This document shows, in pieces, positions 13,430-23,800 of a stretch of 64,000 nucleotides of DNA (position 1 is the first letter of the stretch; each line of letters begins with the position of its first letter). The notes below the pieces were generated by a model that worked only from the letters and a program-made list of their open reading frames with translations, searched no databases and was not told the origin of the DNA. The stretch covers positions 15,639,501 through 15,703,500 of the forward strand of contig NC_052619.1 in assembly GCF_016545825.1 (NCBI RefSeq), in the 5' to 3' direction. The stretch is from Eucalyptus grandis (taxonomy: Eukaryota; Streptophyta; Magnoliopsida; Myrtales; Myrtaceae). Both the position numbers and the translations under genes were made by a program.

Positions 13430-15060
13430 CCCACTGTCGAAATGCCATGCCGGGCCTTAATTTTGCAGCTCATTCGTTGGCTCTTATGTCCTTTTCTTAC
13501 TTGGAACTCTCCCTATTTTGTTCGTTTTATATTTACTTGATAGATGTATCAAGTACGAGATGGATTATTGAGGAAAATCAAATAATATTGTCTTCCCTTA
13601 AAAGATTTTCCAATTAGATGCAGTGAATTTCATATCATTGTGAAAACGTCTGGATGATTGAACAGTGGGGATTGTTCATCTTGTGCATGTCAAGGAACTG
13701 GTTTCCTGCATTGTGGCTGGTCTCGAATTGTTGTCCTGTTGTTCATATATGCCCAATAGTGTGTATGCCACAGTAGATTTTGATAGGCTCGAACTTGCCA
13801 TACGAACACTGGCGCAATGTCTGTACGAAGAACGCACGAATGATGCCTAATGCGATATTATTGTGGTTGGTGGTTGCCCATGGTTTTTTAACAATTTGCG
13901 AACCTAGATGGATTTAATGGCCGTTCGGATGGCTCCTGCTCCAGACTTACTGTACATTGGCTCTGTTGAATAAGTTCATCGTCTTAACTGTGACTGCCAA
14001 AGCTATTCTGGACCAAACGGCAATTGTTTTGGGAAGGGATATTGCTGCCGGTGATCTCTGGAATCTTTGCTTGAAATCAATATTGGCCAGCTACTTATTT
14101 TCATTGCCTTTCACTCGTTCTGGTGACGATTCTTCCCGATTGGTCACGTGGTGGTCGCCGCGATGAAGCGGAGCATCACCAACTCTGGGCCGCATCACAC
14201 CTCTGTGCTACCAGCGCGCGCGCATGTGCGCACATCGAGAGGATTTCGAAGGTGCTCCGTTTGAATTTTTCGAGGAACTTGGCATTGCTAATGTGCTGCT
14301 TATTTGGCAAAGTATAAGGCGCATCGTGCGGCATAAGAAAAAGGCGTGGCTCGTGAGGATATCGTAAAGGTTTATACCCGCCTTCTGTCGAAGAAAAAGA
14401 AAAGTGGATGGATGATTTGGAAGATCAAATAAGGATACAAGGCGTACCATAGAAATAAAAAAGAAATTGAAGTTTGCGTAGTACGTGAAGCTTTCCAAAT
14501 TTCCAACTCCCCATGAGTTTATGTTCTTCATTTATTTTCATAAAAAATGGGAAAGAATTAAACATTAAATGCAATTACATTCTTTCTATTGAAAAGGCGT
14601 GTGCAATCACATAAACAATAAAAATCCGCAGAAGAGTTAACATCTATGACCACTCGAAGAGTTAACAACTATAAGCAAACAGTACTCGAGGAAAGTGAGG
14701 GGAGATGGTGAAAAAATAAAAGGGCAAAAACGCTTTGTCCCTAGCGAATTTTTTTTTATCTTTGAGTTAATTATGATTTGAAATTTTGATATCATCCAAA
14801 AAGGAAAAAGAACTCTGGTAACGACTTGAGATTGCATTTGCTATTATTGGTTAGTTTTTGTTTCGTTTTTTTTTTTTTATCAATTACTAACTTTATTGAA
14901 TAATGCTAGTGAATGACCCACCATCCTAACGTTAGGCTTAAAAAGCCTAATGATGCTTTTGGGATTTGAACTTCTTCTTTTTGTGAAGGAGAGAGAGTTT
15001 GAAGCCAGCGACGTCACCACAGGCGGTGATAACTTTATTGAGTATTGATAAATTAAACTT
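13430..15060. other. TOC159 3' flank and intergenic DNA
   Basis: The TOC159 3' UTR probably covers the first few hundred bases, with AATAAT-like words near 13580. Beyond it I see no supported gene. A short (GC)n-like run lies at 14213-14226. Confidence 0.5.
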
Positions 15061-15287
15061 TATTAACTACCTGTGGTTTGCGTCTTACTACCTCATCGCC
15101 AAGGGAATATATTCGAATCTTCAAGCACTAACACTACTTAAGTGAGGGTCCGGAGTGGGTTATTGGGCCAGCTCTCTGAGATATTGACAGTTGGTCTGGG
15201 GTGCATTGCACACTCTTTAGGCTGTGGGTTGCCCGGCGCCTGGTGGATTCTTGGTTACCAAAAAAAAAAAAAAAATTTGTTTTTGCC
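15060..15287 (+). mobile_element. SINE-like element ending in poly(A)
   Basis: A tRNA-like internal promoter word (ATTCGAATCTT, box-B-like) near 15111 is followed by about 150 bp of moderately GC-rich sequence. That stretch ends in TTGGTTACC plus a pure A run (15259-15275). Size, box B and 3' A tail fit a plant SINE. I could not define target-site duplications, so the left edge is approximate. Confidence 0.4.
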
Positions 15288-15529
15288 TTTGTTTGTCCAA
15301 GATCCGACTTAAATTAATGCTTTAATGTAGCTGAGATTAAAATTCAGCGCGACTTAAACGATATTCAAAGGAGCTTCTGAAATTTAACCAAGTGGAACTT
15401 CTTCCCATGATGCTTTGTTGACAAACAAACAGACAACCCAATCGGGTTAGGAAAGTCCAACCCGTTTCTTCCGTGCGCTCCGGTAACGGCGAACTGGCGA
15501 TACCGTATCTTCAGAGGGAGACGACGGAA

Positions 15530-17644
15530 ATGGACGGCGGCGACGCCGCGGCGATTCTCAGGCAAGCGTTCGGGGATTCCTCCGACGAAGAAGGCGATCA
15601 GCTCGACGGGCTCGTAGCTCGCGACGGGGACGAGCGGGAGCCGCCGCGGCGACCGGCGCCGAGGCAGAGCCCAACCTGGGCGCCGATCGAGGAGATCGAC
15701 GGGCTGTGGCTGTGCGGCGACTTCCTCTCCCCGGAACAGCAGCGCTCTCTGCTCTCTGCGGTCGAGGAAGGTGCGTCTCCTTCTCGTAATTGCGAGTTTC
15801 GTTTTTGTTAGATCGCGGAGGGGAAATGGAAGGATCGAGACCGGCGATTTCACTGATTCGCGTGTTCTGTGCTGTGCTGTTCTTCTTGTAGAGGGATGGT
15901 TCATCGAAGCTTCGCATAACCAGGTATTACGTCGCCCCGCCTATCGATAAGCGCTTGCTGTCCTGTGTGCCTCAAGAGCGTTGAAATTCTGCACTGCAAA
16001 TTCTCATCACAAGCCGCTTGACTGGCAATGTGATCGTTGTTGGCTTGGCTTCGGTTTTCGCTTAATATGAATCGGTGCTGTAGGCAGACTTCTGTTGCGG
16101 TATTTCTTCTGAAATCTAGGTTTAGATAATTACGCTTTATCCGCGCGTCGCGTGCAAGCGAAAGGATTCCATTTGATTTTAACCTCTGTAACTTGATGAG
16201 TAACGAGAGGAGGTCGTATGCATGTTAAACTGGTAACGAACCATGCGATCTTGTTGTTATCTAGGCTGCTAATTTCGTTATTTTAGGTCGATGCGATTAT
16301 GTTAGTCTGTACATTCGTGATCGGCGCAAATACCACGAGTGAGCTTTATGCGTGAACTTATATGCAGATCTAGAGTTCTGAGTTTATCGGGGACATCATA
16401 GGAGTTTGCTTGAGATATTTAGTTTTCGCAGCTTGCTAGGAGATGGATAACTTTTACTGTCTTTTAGATTTGGATGCATTGATTCTTCAAGAGATTGACG
16501 GGGCTTTCATAGCTGGGAACAATTTCTTATCATCCGCCTTCTGTTCCGTTGCACGCATTTTCTTGTCGGCTCCATAATTATATGAGCGAAAGCGAATTGA
16601 ATAGCTCGAGTTTCTGAAAACTACGTGCAGCTGATTGCATTCCATTTGCACAATGGCAGAGCAAAATCGTTTCAGGCCGTGAATAGCCATGCACTTCTTG
16701 CCATCACTGATTGGAACTGAACTGGTATCGTCCTGCATTTTGTCTCTGCAGGCCATGAGGTTTGGGAGTCTTCCAGCGTGGGCAACTGAGCTTTCTAATT
16801 CTATTCGAGAGGCGGTGTTGTTAGGGGACTTTGTCCCAGAGTTTGAGTTGTCAAATTCAGATGCACGGGAGGCTACTTCTCTCTTTCCTATCCTGCCATT
16901 GGAATTATTGGGGAGAGAGCCTCTATTTGATCAACTCATTGTGAACTTATACCATCCGGGCGAGGTAAGATATTGTTTACCACTTCATACCATTCATCTC
17001 TTTGAGGCATTAAAAAGATTTAATCTTGAAAGAATACTCAAGCAGCAATGCTTTCGCTTTGTCTGAGTGCATCAATATTTGAACTGTTTGAGAATAAAGT
17101 TTCCGATCACTGTCGATTGCCTCCTCAACCATGCGTTTTCTTGGTCACTCTTCTAAAGTGCTTGATAACTCGCGTTGGAAGGGATTGTATGCCTTGGCTT
17201 TTGTGTTCTGTACTTGTTTAACTTTCAAATGCTTTTTTCTATGCCTAAGCCATTTTCTGCAATGGTTCTATTACTTTGAGTTGCACTTGTTGGCACGCCA
17301 CCTCAAACAGACAATTGCACTTGCAGGGTATTTGCGCACATGTTGATCTAATGCGCTTTGGCGATGGAATTGCTATCGTATCCCTCGAGTCTCCATGCAT
17401 CATGCACTTCACCTGGGTTGGAGATACATGCAACACCAGCAGCGAAGTAGAAAACGAGCAGCCAATGTCTAAAGTACCAGTCTATCTGCCTCCAGGTTCC
17501 TTGGTTCTTATGTCAGGAGAAGCTCGCTACCTTTGGAAACACGAAATCAATCGCAAACCGGGATTTCAGGTATGGCAAGGGCAGGAGCTAGATCAGAAGA
17601 GAAGAATCTCTATCACACTGAGAAAGCTTTCCATTGCCGAGTAG
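15530..17644 (+). CDS. AlkB-like 2OG-Fe(II) dioxygenase (ALKBH8-type, AT4G02485-like)
   Basis: CDS is join(15530..15770,15892..15923,16752..16964,17327..17644), 267 aa; all splice sites are GT-AG and phases agree. AlkB-family enzymes use Fe(II) and 2-oxoglutarate for oxidative demethylation or hydroxylation of nucleic acids or tRNA. The catalytic residues are visible. H167 and D169 sit in 'AHVDLMRFGDG' and H234 in 'KHEINR'. The 2OG-binding R-x5-R pair is R255/R261 in 'RRISITLRKL'. The first 60 residues or so are acidic and Pro-rich and probably disordered. The best match from memory is the short Arabidopsis protein AT4G02485, which lacks the methyltransferase domain of full ALKBH8. The ATG at 15530 is the first in frame. 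The substrate cannot be read from sequence. The 32-bp second exon is unusually small. Confidence 0.9.
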
Positions 17645-18559
17645 CGTATTAGCTCAACTCAGGAAAGAAGTTTCGTCTTCTTGGAGGGTCTTTTTGTTGA
17701 TGTACTCGATCAGAGAACTATTAAGGGACGATAGGTACCGAGATTGATCAACACGAAAAATACACTGCAATGGTCAAATTAGTTCAGAGCAGCTTGTCAT
17801 TTTCGGAAACTTGTTTGCCTCCTGGCTTTTCTAAGCAAGTTTACGTTTTCGAAGCGGTAAATCAGATGAGATCGCACAGCAGTCAGCAGTTTCTCTCTTT
17901 GGGAATTTGACAATTTAGGCGGCTATTTCTGACTTTACCAAAACGCTATGCAATGCTGGGGAACTTTCTAATATCTTGCTTCCTAGTTACTTACTCTAGC
18001 GCTATTCACTTTTTGGTTGGCTTCAAATGCCTAAATACTTAGCACATTGAGCATCTCCGGGCGTTTGAGATAATATATCTTCACGAGACGTGAGGGGCGA
18101 CGAAGTTCCTAGAAAATAGAGGATTTGAGGAATCGCTGCCGGGGTATTGCTTGTAGAATTTTGTTGGTTCTGAAATTGTATGATCCGTCCACGAGACCAT
18201 CCGTTTTCTTCCAGCTTGTGAAATTTTCAGTGGCATCAGCTCACGTTTTATTTGATCAAAGTACCTATGGATACAACACAATCACAAGACCGCGACCACA
18301 GAATATCGAAACGGGTATCGTTCAGAGTGGGCCAAAATGGCCTAAGGATGATATGACAACCTAAGTAACGACGCCAGCATAACCACATCGTCTCCCTCAA
18401 AGGGGACGAGAAACTGAAACCTCAAAACATTATGTACATCAAGCACTCTGACGAGACGGACTCACGTTCTGTACGAGAGCGCACGAAACCGAAGACGCTA
18501 GAACACCAAATTCTAAGCCCGACGCTACCACGTGATACGACGACGCTCCATCGCTTTCT
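17645..18559. other. Convergent intergenic region between the AlkB-like gene and TSPO
   Basis: It must contain the 3' UTRs of the two convergent genes. I see no further gene or repeat in it. Confidence 0.6.
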
Positions 18560-19180
18560 TCACATGGACACGAGCTTCAGATTCACCACGGACAAGAGGC
18601 CCGCCCACGCGAAGCATATCTTCACCAGATCGCCGGCGATCGGGTTCACCTCCCCGAACGTCTTGTAGCACCCCACCATCGCCGCCACCATCCCGGCCGC
18701 CATCGCCAGCCCCACCCGGCCCGCCCCGAGCCCGAACACCACCGGGCCCCACGCCAGGGCCAGCCCGAGCTGGGCCAGGTACAGCGGCAGCGCCGCGGGC
18801 CTGCGGTGGAACCCGCCCTCGGCCCAGACGAGCCACGCCGAGAGGCCCATCAGGAGGCTGGAGACGGCGCACAGCGTGTGGAGGATCCAGAGGGGCGGGA
18901 CGAAGGGCCTCTCCGCCTCGTCGGCGGCGGCGGCGGCGTGGGCGGCGGCGGGGGCGCTGAGGGGGCCGAAGAAGTAGATGTCGAGGAGGGTGAGGGAGAG
19001 CGGGAGGGAGACGGCGAGGGCCAGGGAGCGGAGGCCGCGCTTCGCCATGGTGCGCCGGTCGGCGCGCCTCGGCCTGGCCTTGGTGGTGGTTGTCGGGGCG
19101 GCGGCGGCGGGGGCATCGGCGGCGTCGGCCGGGGAGGGGTCGTGCGGTGTGGTCCGTTGTTTGAGGTCCTGGGAAGCCAT
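18560..19180 (-). CDS. TSPO: TSPO, translocator protein / TspO-MBR family
   Basis: Single-exon gene, 206 aa. TSPO is a five-helix membrane protein that binds tetrapyrroles. In Arabidopsis it is ABA-induced, sits in ER/Golgi membranes and is removed by autophagy. The plant-specific N-terminal extension (about 45 residues, Pro/Ala/Thr-rich) precedes five hydrophobic segments. These begin near 'LRSLALAVSLPLSL', 'PPLWILHTLCAVSSLLMG', 'LPLYLAQLGLALAWGPVVFG', 'VGLAMAAGMVAAMVGCYKTF' and 'LVKICFAWAGLLSVVNLKL'. The W-rich 'SAWLVWAEGGF' between helices 2 and 3 is family-typical. A second ATG at 'MAKRGLRSL' (residue 45) matches the bacterial-length start. The gene is very GC-rich, which creates long spurious frames on both strands. 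Its divergent upstream neighbour is ALG3, the same pairing as in Arabidopsis. Confidence 0.95.
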   Translation of the reverse strand: MASQDLKQRTTPHDPSPADAADAPAAAAPTTTTKARPRRADRRTMAKRGLRSLALAVSLPLSLTLLDIYFFGPLSAPAAAHAAAAADEAERPFVPPLWILHTLCAVSSLLMGLSAWLVWAEGGFHRRPAALPLYLAQLGLALAWGPVVFGLGAGRVGLAMAAGMVAAMVGCYKTFGEVNPIAGDLVKICFAWAGLLSVVNLKLVSM

Positions 19181-19395
19181 GGAAGACGGGTAAAAGGTAA
19201 GAGGCCGAGAGAGGAAACAAGGTCGAATATGGCAGAGAAAGAGAGATGGAGGAACTGGTGGAGATGGCTTTGGAATTCGTGAGGGGCGCCGGTTTTATCT
19301 GTCGAACGGACGGGGGGCAAGGCAATGGCGATCTCTGGAATGTAGGATGGAGGTTGGGCGGCGAGGCTGACGAAGGAAGGAGGGACGGAGGGAGG

Positions 19396-19440
19396 ACGCG
19401 TGGGTGGTGGGTGGTGGTGCAGAGTGGACGATGCGACGTG
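19396..19440 (-). promoter_or_regulatory. Possible ABA-response unit upstream of TSPO (ABRE-like plus CE3-like)
   Basis: ACGCGTG (19396-19402) resembles coupling element CE3. An ACGTG core (19436-19440) resembles an ABRE. They lie 216-260 bp upstream of the TSPO ATG and about 35 bp apart. ABA control of plant TSPO is known. Function here is inferred from motifs alone, and both words are short. Confidence 0.3.
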
Positions 19441-19881
19441 ACACTTGGCGCGGAGGGGGAGGGAGAGGTGGTGAGGCGACGCGACGTTATGAATAGTTTT
19501 GGGCCCTCTAGAGATTGACATTCGGGTAAATTCGATATTATAAAAGGATGGATAAGGTGCTTGCGTGAATCGCTTGAGAAAATGAGTCGAAGTATATTAT
19601 TCTTGGATCGGGTTTCCATCGCCAAAAGGGCGTCTTGAATGGGCGGATCCAAAGTGTCCAAGGACCTCGGGCCTATGGACTCAAGACCTCAATGCTGAAT
19701 ACCTAAATCCCGTCTCACCCAAATAATTGACATAGGAATAGTATATACATAATAGATATGTACATATGATTAATAACTTATTATATTTTACAACCGAGCA
19801 GAAATAAATGATTTAATTTTGTGCTTTTTGTTATAAATAATAATACATAGTAATTTTCATAGTCAATGCCGAATGTTGCAC

Positions 19882-20571
19882 ATTATGTCGTGTTCGGCAA
19901 CTTATCAAATAGTATTTGATTTTATTTGCCATTGCCACTATCCATCGTCGCTGGTCGTTGGCGACTAGTTGGGTGAGGTTCAGTGAGTCACCAAAGGCTT
20001 ACCCAACCATCAATGAGGTGAGCCTTGCCACAACTTCCTGGGAGCCTCACCTAGCTTGGCGAGGGTGAGGCTCACTAGTGGCTAGATAGGTCTCCCTCGG
20101 ATTTGGTGAGACTGAGTGATGCCGACCTCGTAGTGGCTCGGCGAGGCCGAGTCCTATTGTTGGCTGAGTGAGTTCGGCCTAGTTAAATTTAAGTGAGGCT
20201 CCTCACCTAGTCAAGGCTTGATCAAGCCTCGCTCAGTTGCTAGCAATGCTCGATCAAAGAGGTGCGGCCTTGCTAAGGACTAGAGACACTTCGGTGAGAT
20301 TGTCGGTTCTCATTTAGTTGGTCGCCAGTTATCCTAAGGTCGATGACTAGTCAAAACTTGAAGAAGAAGAGAAAGAAAAAAATGAAGAAAAAAAGAATAA
20401 ATTTATTAAAAATTAAGAAGAAAATTGTTTAAATTATAAATTTTGATAATGTACCATAGGATGGTTACCAAACGTTTTAAAATGTTTAAATTTTTTTTTT
20501 GAAAACAGAATAAAAAATAATTTCTGATAAAAAATTATTATTAAGTTGAGAATGATTATTAAACGCATCCT
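19882..20571. mobile_element. GC-cored MITE, hAT-like ends (copy B)
   Basis: Same plan as the element at 4.3-5.1 kb. The left end is TCGTGTTCGGCAACTTATC, and the right end read on the other strand is GGATGCGTTTAATAATC. AT-rich arms surround a GC-richer centre (19935-20340) with many 'GAGGCTC/GCCTCG' words. It lies between the TSPO promoter and the ALG3 5' UTR, so it is part of their shared divergent intergenic region. Confidence 0.6.
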
Positions 20572-20802
20572 TAAAATGGTGTTTCCGTGCTTAAATCCAA
20601 AGCAGCCGAAGGCCCGACCCGAAGCCGAAGCACGCTCTGACCCGATTCCCCCCTTCTAAGAGTGAAAAACATCAACGGCTGTGGATCATACGGAGCCCCA
20701 TTTCAGATCCAACGGTCCGCAGCTGCGGAGGAGCACCGGTTCTTACCGTGCGCCCACTTTTGTCATCACTGACCGATCGACAAAGAACAGTAGCGAACGA
20801 AG

Positions 20803-20811
<9 letters not shown>

Positions 20812-20833
<22 letters not shown>
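20812..20833 (+). repeat. (GA)n tract in the ALG3 5' leader
   Basis: About 11 GA units immediately upstream of the ATG at 20834, probably within the 5' UTR. A matching (CT)n tract lies in the first intron at 21021-21060. Confidence 0.8.
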
Positions 20834-20857
20834 ATGCCGCGAGCAGGTAGGGAAGCC

Positions 20858-23800
20858 ATGGCCGTCCCTCCCGCGTCGGCCGAGCTCGAATCGCGCCAAT
20901 CAGGCGAGATTCTTCGCGTCCCGTGAAGTTCTTCGGGAATCGCAAAGCCGCCTTCGCTCTGGCTTTGCTCCTCGCTGATGCTGTCCTGGTTTCGCTCATC
21001 ATCGCCTACGTCCCCTGTAATACTCTCTCTCTCTCTCTCTCTGTCTCTCTGTCTCTCTGTGATTGGTCTTTGTTTCTGAATGTCGCTGTTGGGCTGGCTT
21101 GCTTGCAGACACCAAGATCGATTGGGACGCTTACATGTCTCAGGTGCGGGCTCGTTCCAAATCAAGCTCTGAGCTTTCTTTCTTTCTTTCTTTCTTTTTT
21201 TTTGGTTGAAATTTCGTGCTTTTACGCGCGTCGTTGCTTTTGATTTCGCAGTTCCGGTCGATTTCGTGTGTTGTTGTAGGTGAGCGGATTTCTTGGAGGA
21301 GAGAGGGATTACAGCAACTTGAAAGGCGACACGGGTCCTCTGGTCTATCCGGCCGGCTTCCTCTATGTTTACTCTGCCATTCAGTTCGTCACCGGCAGCG
21401 AGGTCTATCCGGCTCAGGTATATTTTGTGCATATTGGTGTTATTCCTGTAATTGCTATTTGTTCTTGTGTTTTGTGGGGGGTCTTTTGCTTCCTACGTTA
21501 TTGATGGATTCTTGATTCTTCAACGCCGCTGCAGATTTTGTTTGGCATTTTGTACATCATTAATCTGGGGATCGTGTTCTTCATATATGTGAAGACAGAT
21601 GTGGTAAGTGGTCTAATCTTTGCACGTATAAAGCGTGCTTATTTCTTTGTGCGCGTGTTTGCGACTTGGCTTTGTTCCTCTATCTCCTTCACTGCTCATC
21701 CTTGCTGCAAATGCCAATTATGGTGCTGGCACTTTGCATGGTGCATCATTAAGTTGATCTCTACCGATTTACTCGATATTAAACAGCTTTGTACAATCAT
21801 ATTCTAGTCGTATTTTCCTTATATAGAGTAAAGACAGTTTTTTTCTCCCCACTTACTCTATTCAATGTACTTCATCACCTTGTTCAATCTGATATGTATA
21901 GAACTTATACTATTCAGATATTGTGGGGACAAATGTAGGGACTGTTTATTGGATCCTTTATTTATGAATTTCAAAAGACAGATGCTTATTTGATTGAATC
22001 TGCTCACAATGCAATAAATTTTTTTTTAGTATTCCATTTCCCTCCTTTCTGAGTTAGCTTCAGCAATGTCATTGATCTCCACTGTTTGAAAACTATTGCA
22101 GCTCCCATGGTGGGCTCTGAGCTTGCTTTGTTTGTCAAAGAGGGCGCACTCTATCTTTGTTCTCCGTCTCTTTAATGACTGTTTTGCTACAATGCTCCTC
22201 CATGCTTCTATGGCTGTCCTACTTAGCCAAAAGTGGCATGTTGGGTTGATTATCTTCAGGTAGTGTTTTTACTTAGAACTCCTTTTCCTTGTGCTTCCTC
22301 TTACTTTTGTTTTCCTTCAAATAAAGATTATTCCTTTGATCTCTGCAGTGCTGCTGTTTCTATAAAAATGAATGTCCTCCTTTATGCCCCATCATTGCTT
22401 CTTCTAATGCTGAAGGTACATGGTTTTCATTCTCTGTAAGTCTTGAATTTGTGTCTAGAGTACTTATTGCAATTCTGAGCATGGTTTATAATCCCTCACA
22501 TGCATCTTCTGCAGGCCATGGATATCTTTGGGGTGGTGTCAGCTTTAGCTTGTGCAGCACTTGTGCAGGTAGTTGACCTTATGGTCCTTGATGTTCCTTC
22601 TTCCCTACATCCATTTGATATCCTTCTTGAGATTCATTCGAATGAAAATTGAGTCTGCATGGCACACAATTGCCTTTTCTTGGGAATGTGACATATCAAT
22701 CTTTTGATTTTTGGCATGCATAGGTGAGTGGAGCTCCATCTGTGAATAATGTCACCGGGTGTCTGATCTGATCATCATGCTTACTGGTTCACTAATCCAC
22801 AATTCTCCAGATATTGTTGGGGCTTCCTTTTCTCTTATCCTATCCGGTTGCATACATATCTCGGGCCTTCAATCTTGGTCGCATATTCATCCACTTTTGG
22901 TATTACTTCTCTGCGATCTTCAAATGTCAAAGTAGATGAGACTATAGTCACTGGGTGGAAAATCTTGTTCATTTCTCTCTCATAAGTTGTATTTCAGGTT
23001 CATGCTTAGCAGCTTAATGAACAGATCATTTTGCAAGTGAAAACATCTGGTATAATAGTGCTGGAACCCTGCTATTGAGCTGCCAAAGAAGTAGTTTAGT
23101 GTTGTCATGTAACACACTCTGTTTGACTATGAAAAATATATGGCACCCATTGATGACTTTTTATACTGGATTTAGTAGATGTATTCTGGATTTGTTATTC
23201 TATGGCCTGTTTTCCGCTTTGAGATATGTTGCACATTGTAAGTCAACTTAGTGCATGCTAGGGTGAAAGAATCTTTTGAAACCAAATTTCAATGCCCATT
23301 CGAAACGTAATGACAATGAGATTACACTATGTTAGTTGAAAATCAATTGTGGCACCATCCTTTTTTACAAGTTGCTTGGATTTAACTTGTACATAGAGGA
23401 TTGCTGAATATTAGTTGAAAATCAACTTTATTTACCTTCAGGTCTGTTAACTTCAAGTTTGTTCCTGAGCCAGTTTTTGTATCGAAAGGATTTGCAGTCT
23501 CCTTGCTGGTTGTTCACCTGGTGTTGCTCTTCACATTTGCGCACTATAGATGGTGCAAGTAAGTATTAATATTGCTGAAGTTGCTTTGTTAGGCTATGAA
23601 TTTGAGTGCAAATGGTAGTTGTTGGTTTGCTAAAGATAGCTTTCCAAGTCTCGATCATTTCAGTCTCTTTATGCAAATTCTGTTTGTGTATGTGCATAAG
23701 TAACTTTTTGGTGCACTAGTTTTGGATGAGCAGTACTTGTTGCATTCTCATTTTAAATCTGGCAATTGATAGAGATAATGTCTTTAATTGCTAGTGGGTT

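Noticed and set aside
14213..14226. Alternating GC run as possible Z-DNA
   Set aside because: Only about 14 bp long and without any regulatory context.
15473..15811. A longer start for the AlkB-like gene
   Set aside because: The upstream start is GTG, not ATG. The first ATG in frame is at 15530.
18525..19661. Very long open frames on both strands overlapping TSPO
   Set aside because: They are caused by the high GC content of the TSPO exon, are rich in Pro/Arg/Gly, and have no domain. The real frame is the five-helix protein at 18560-19180.
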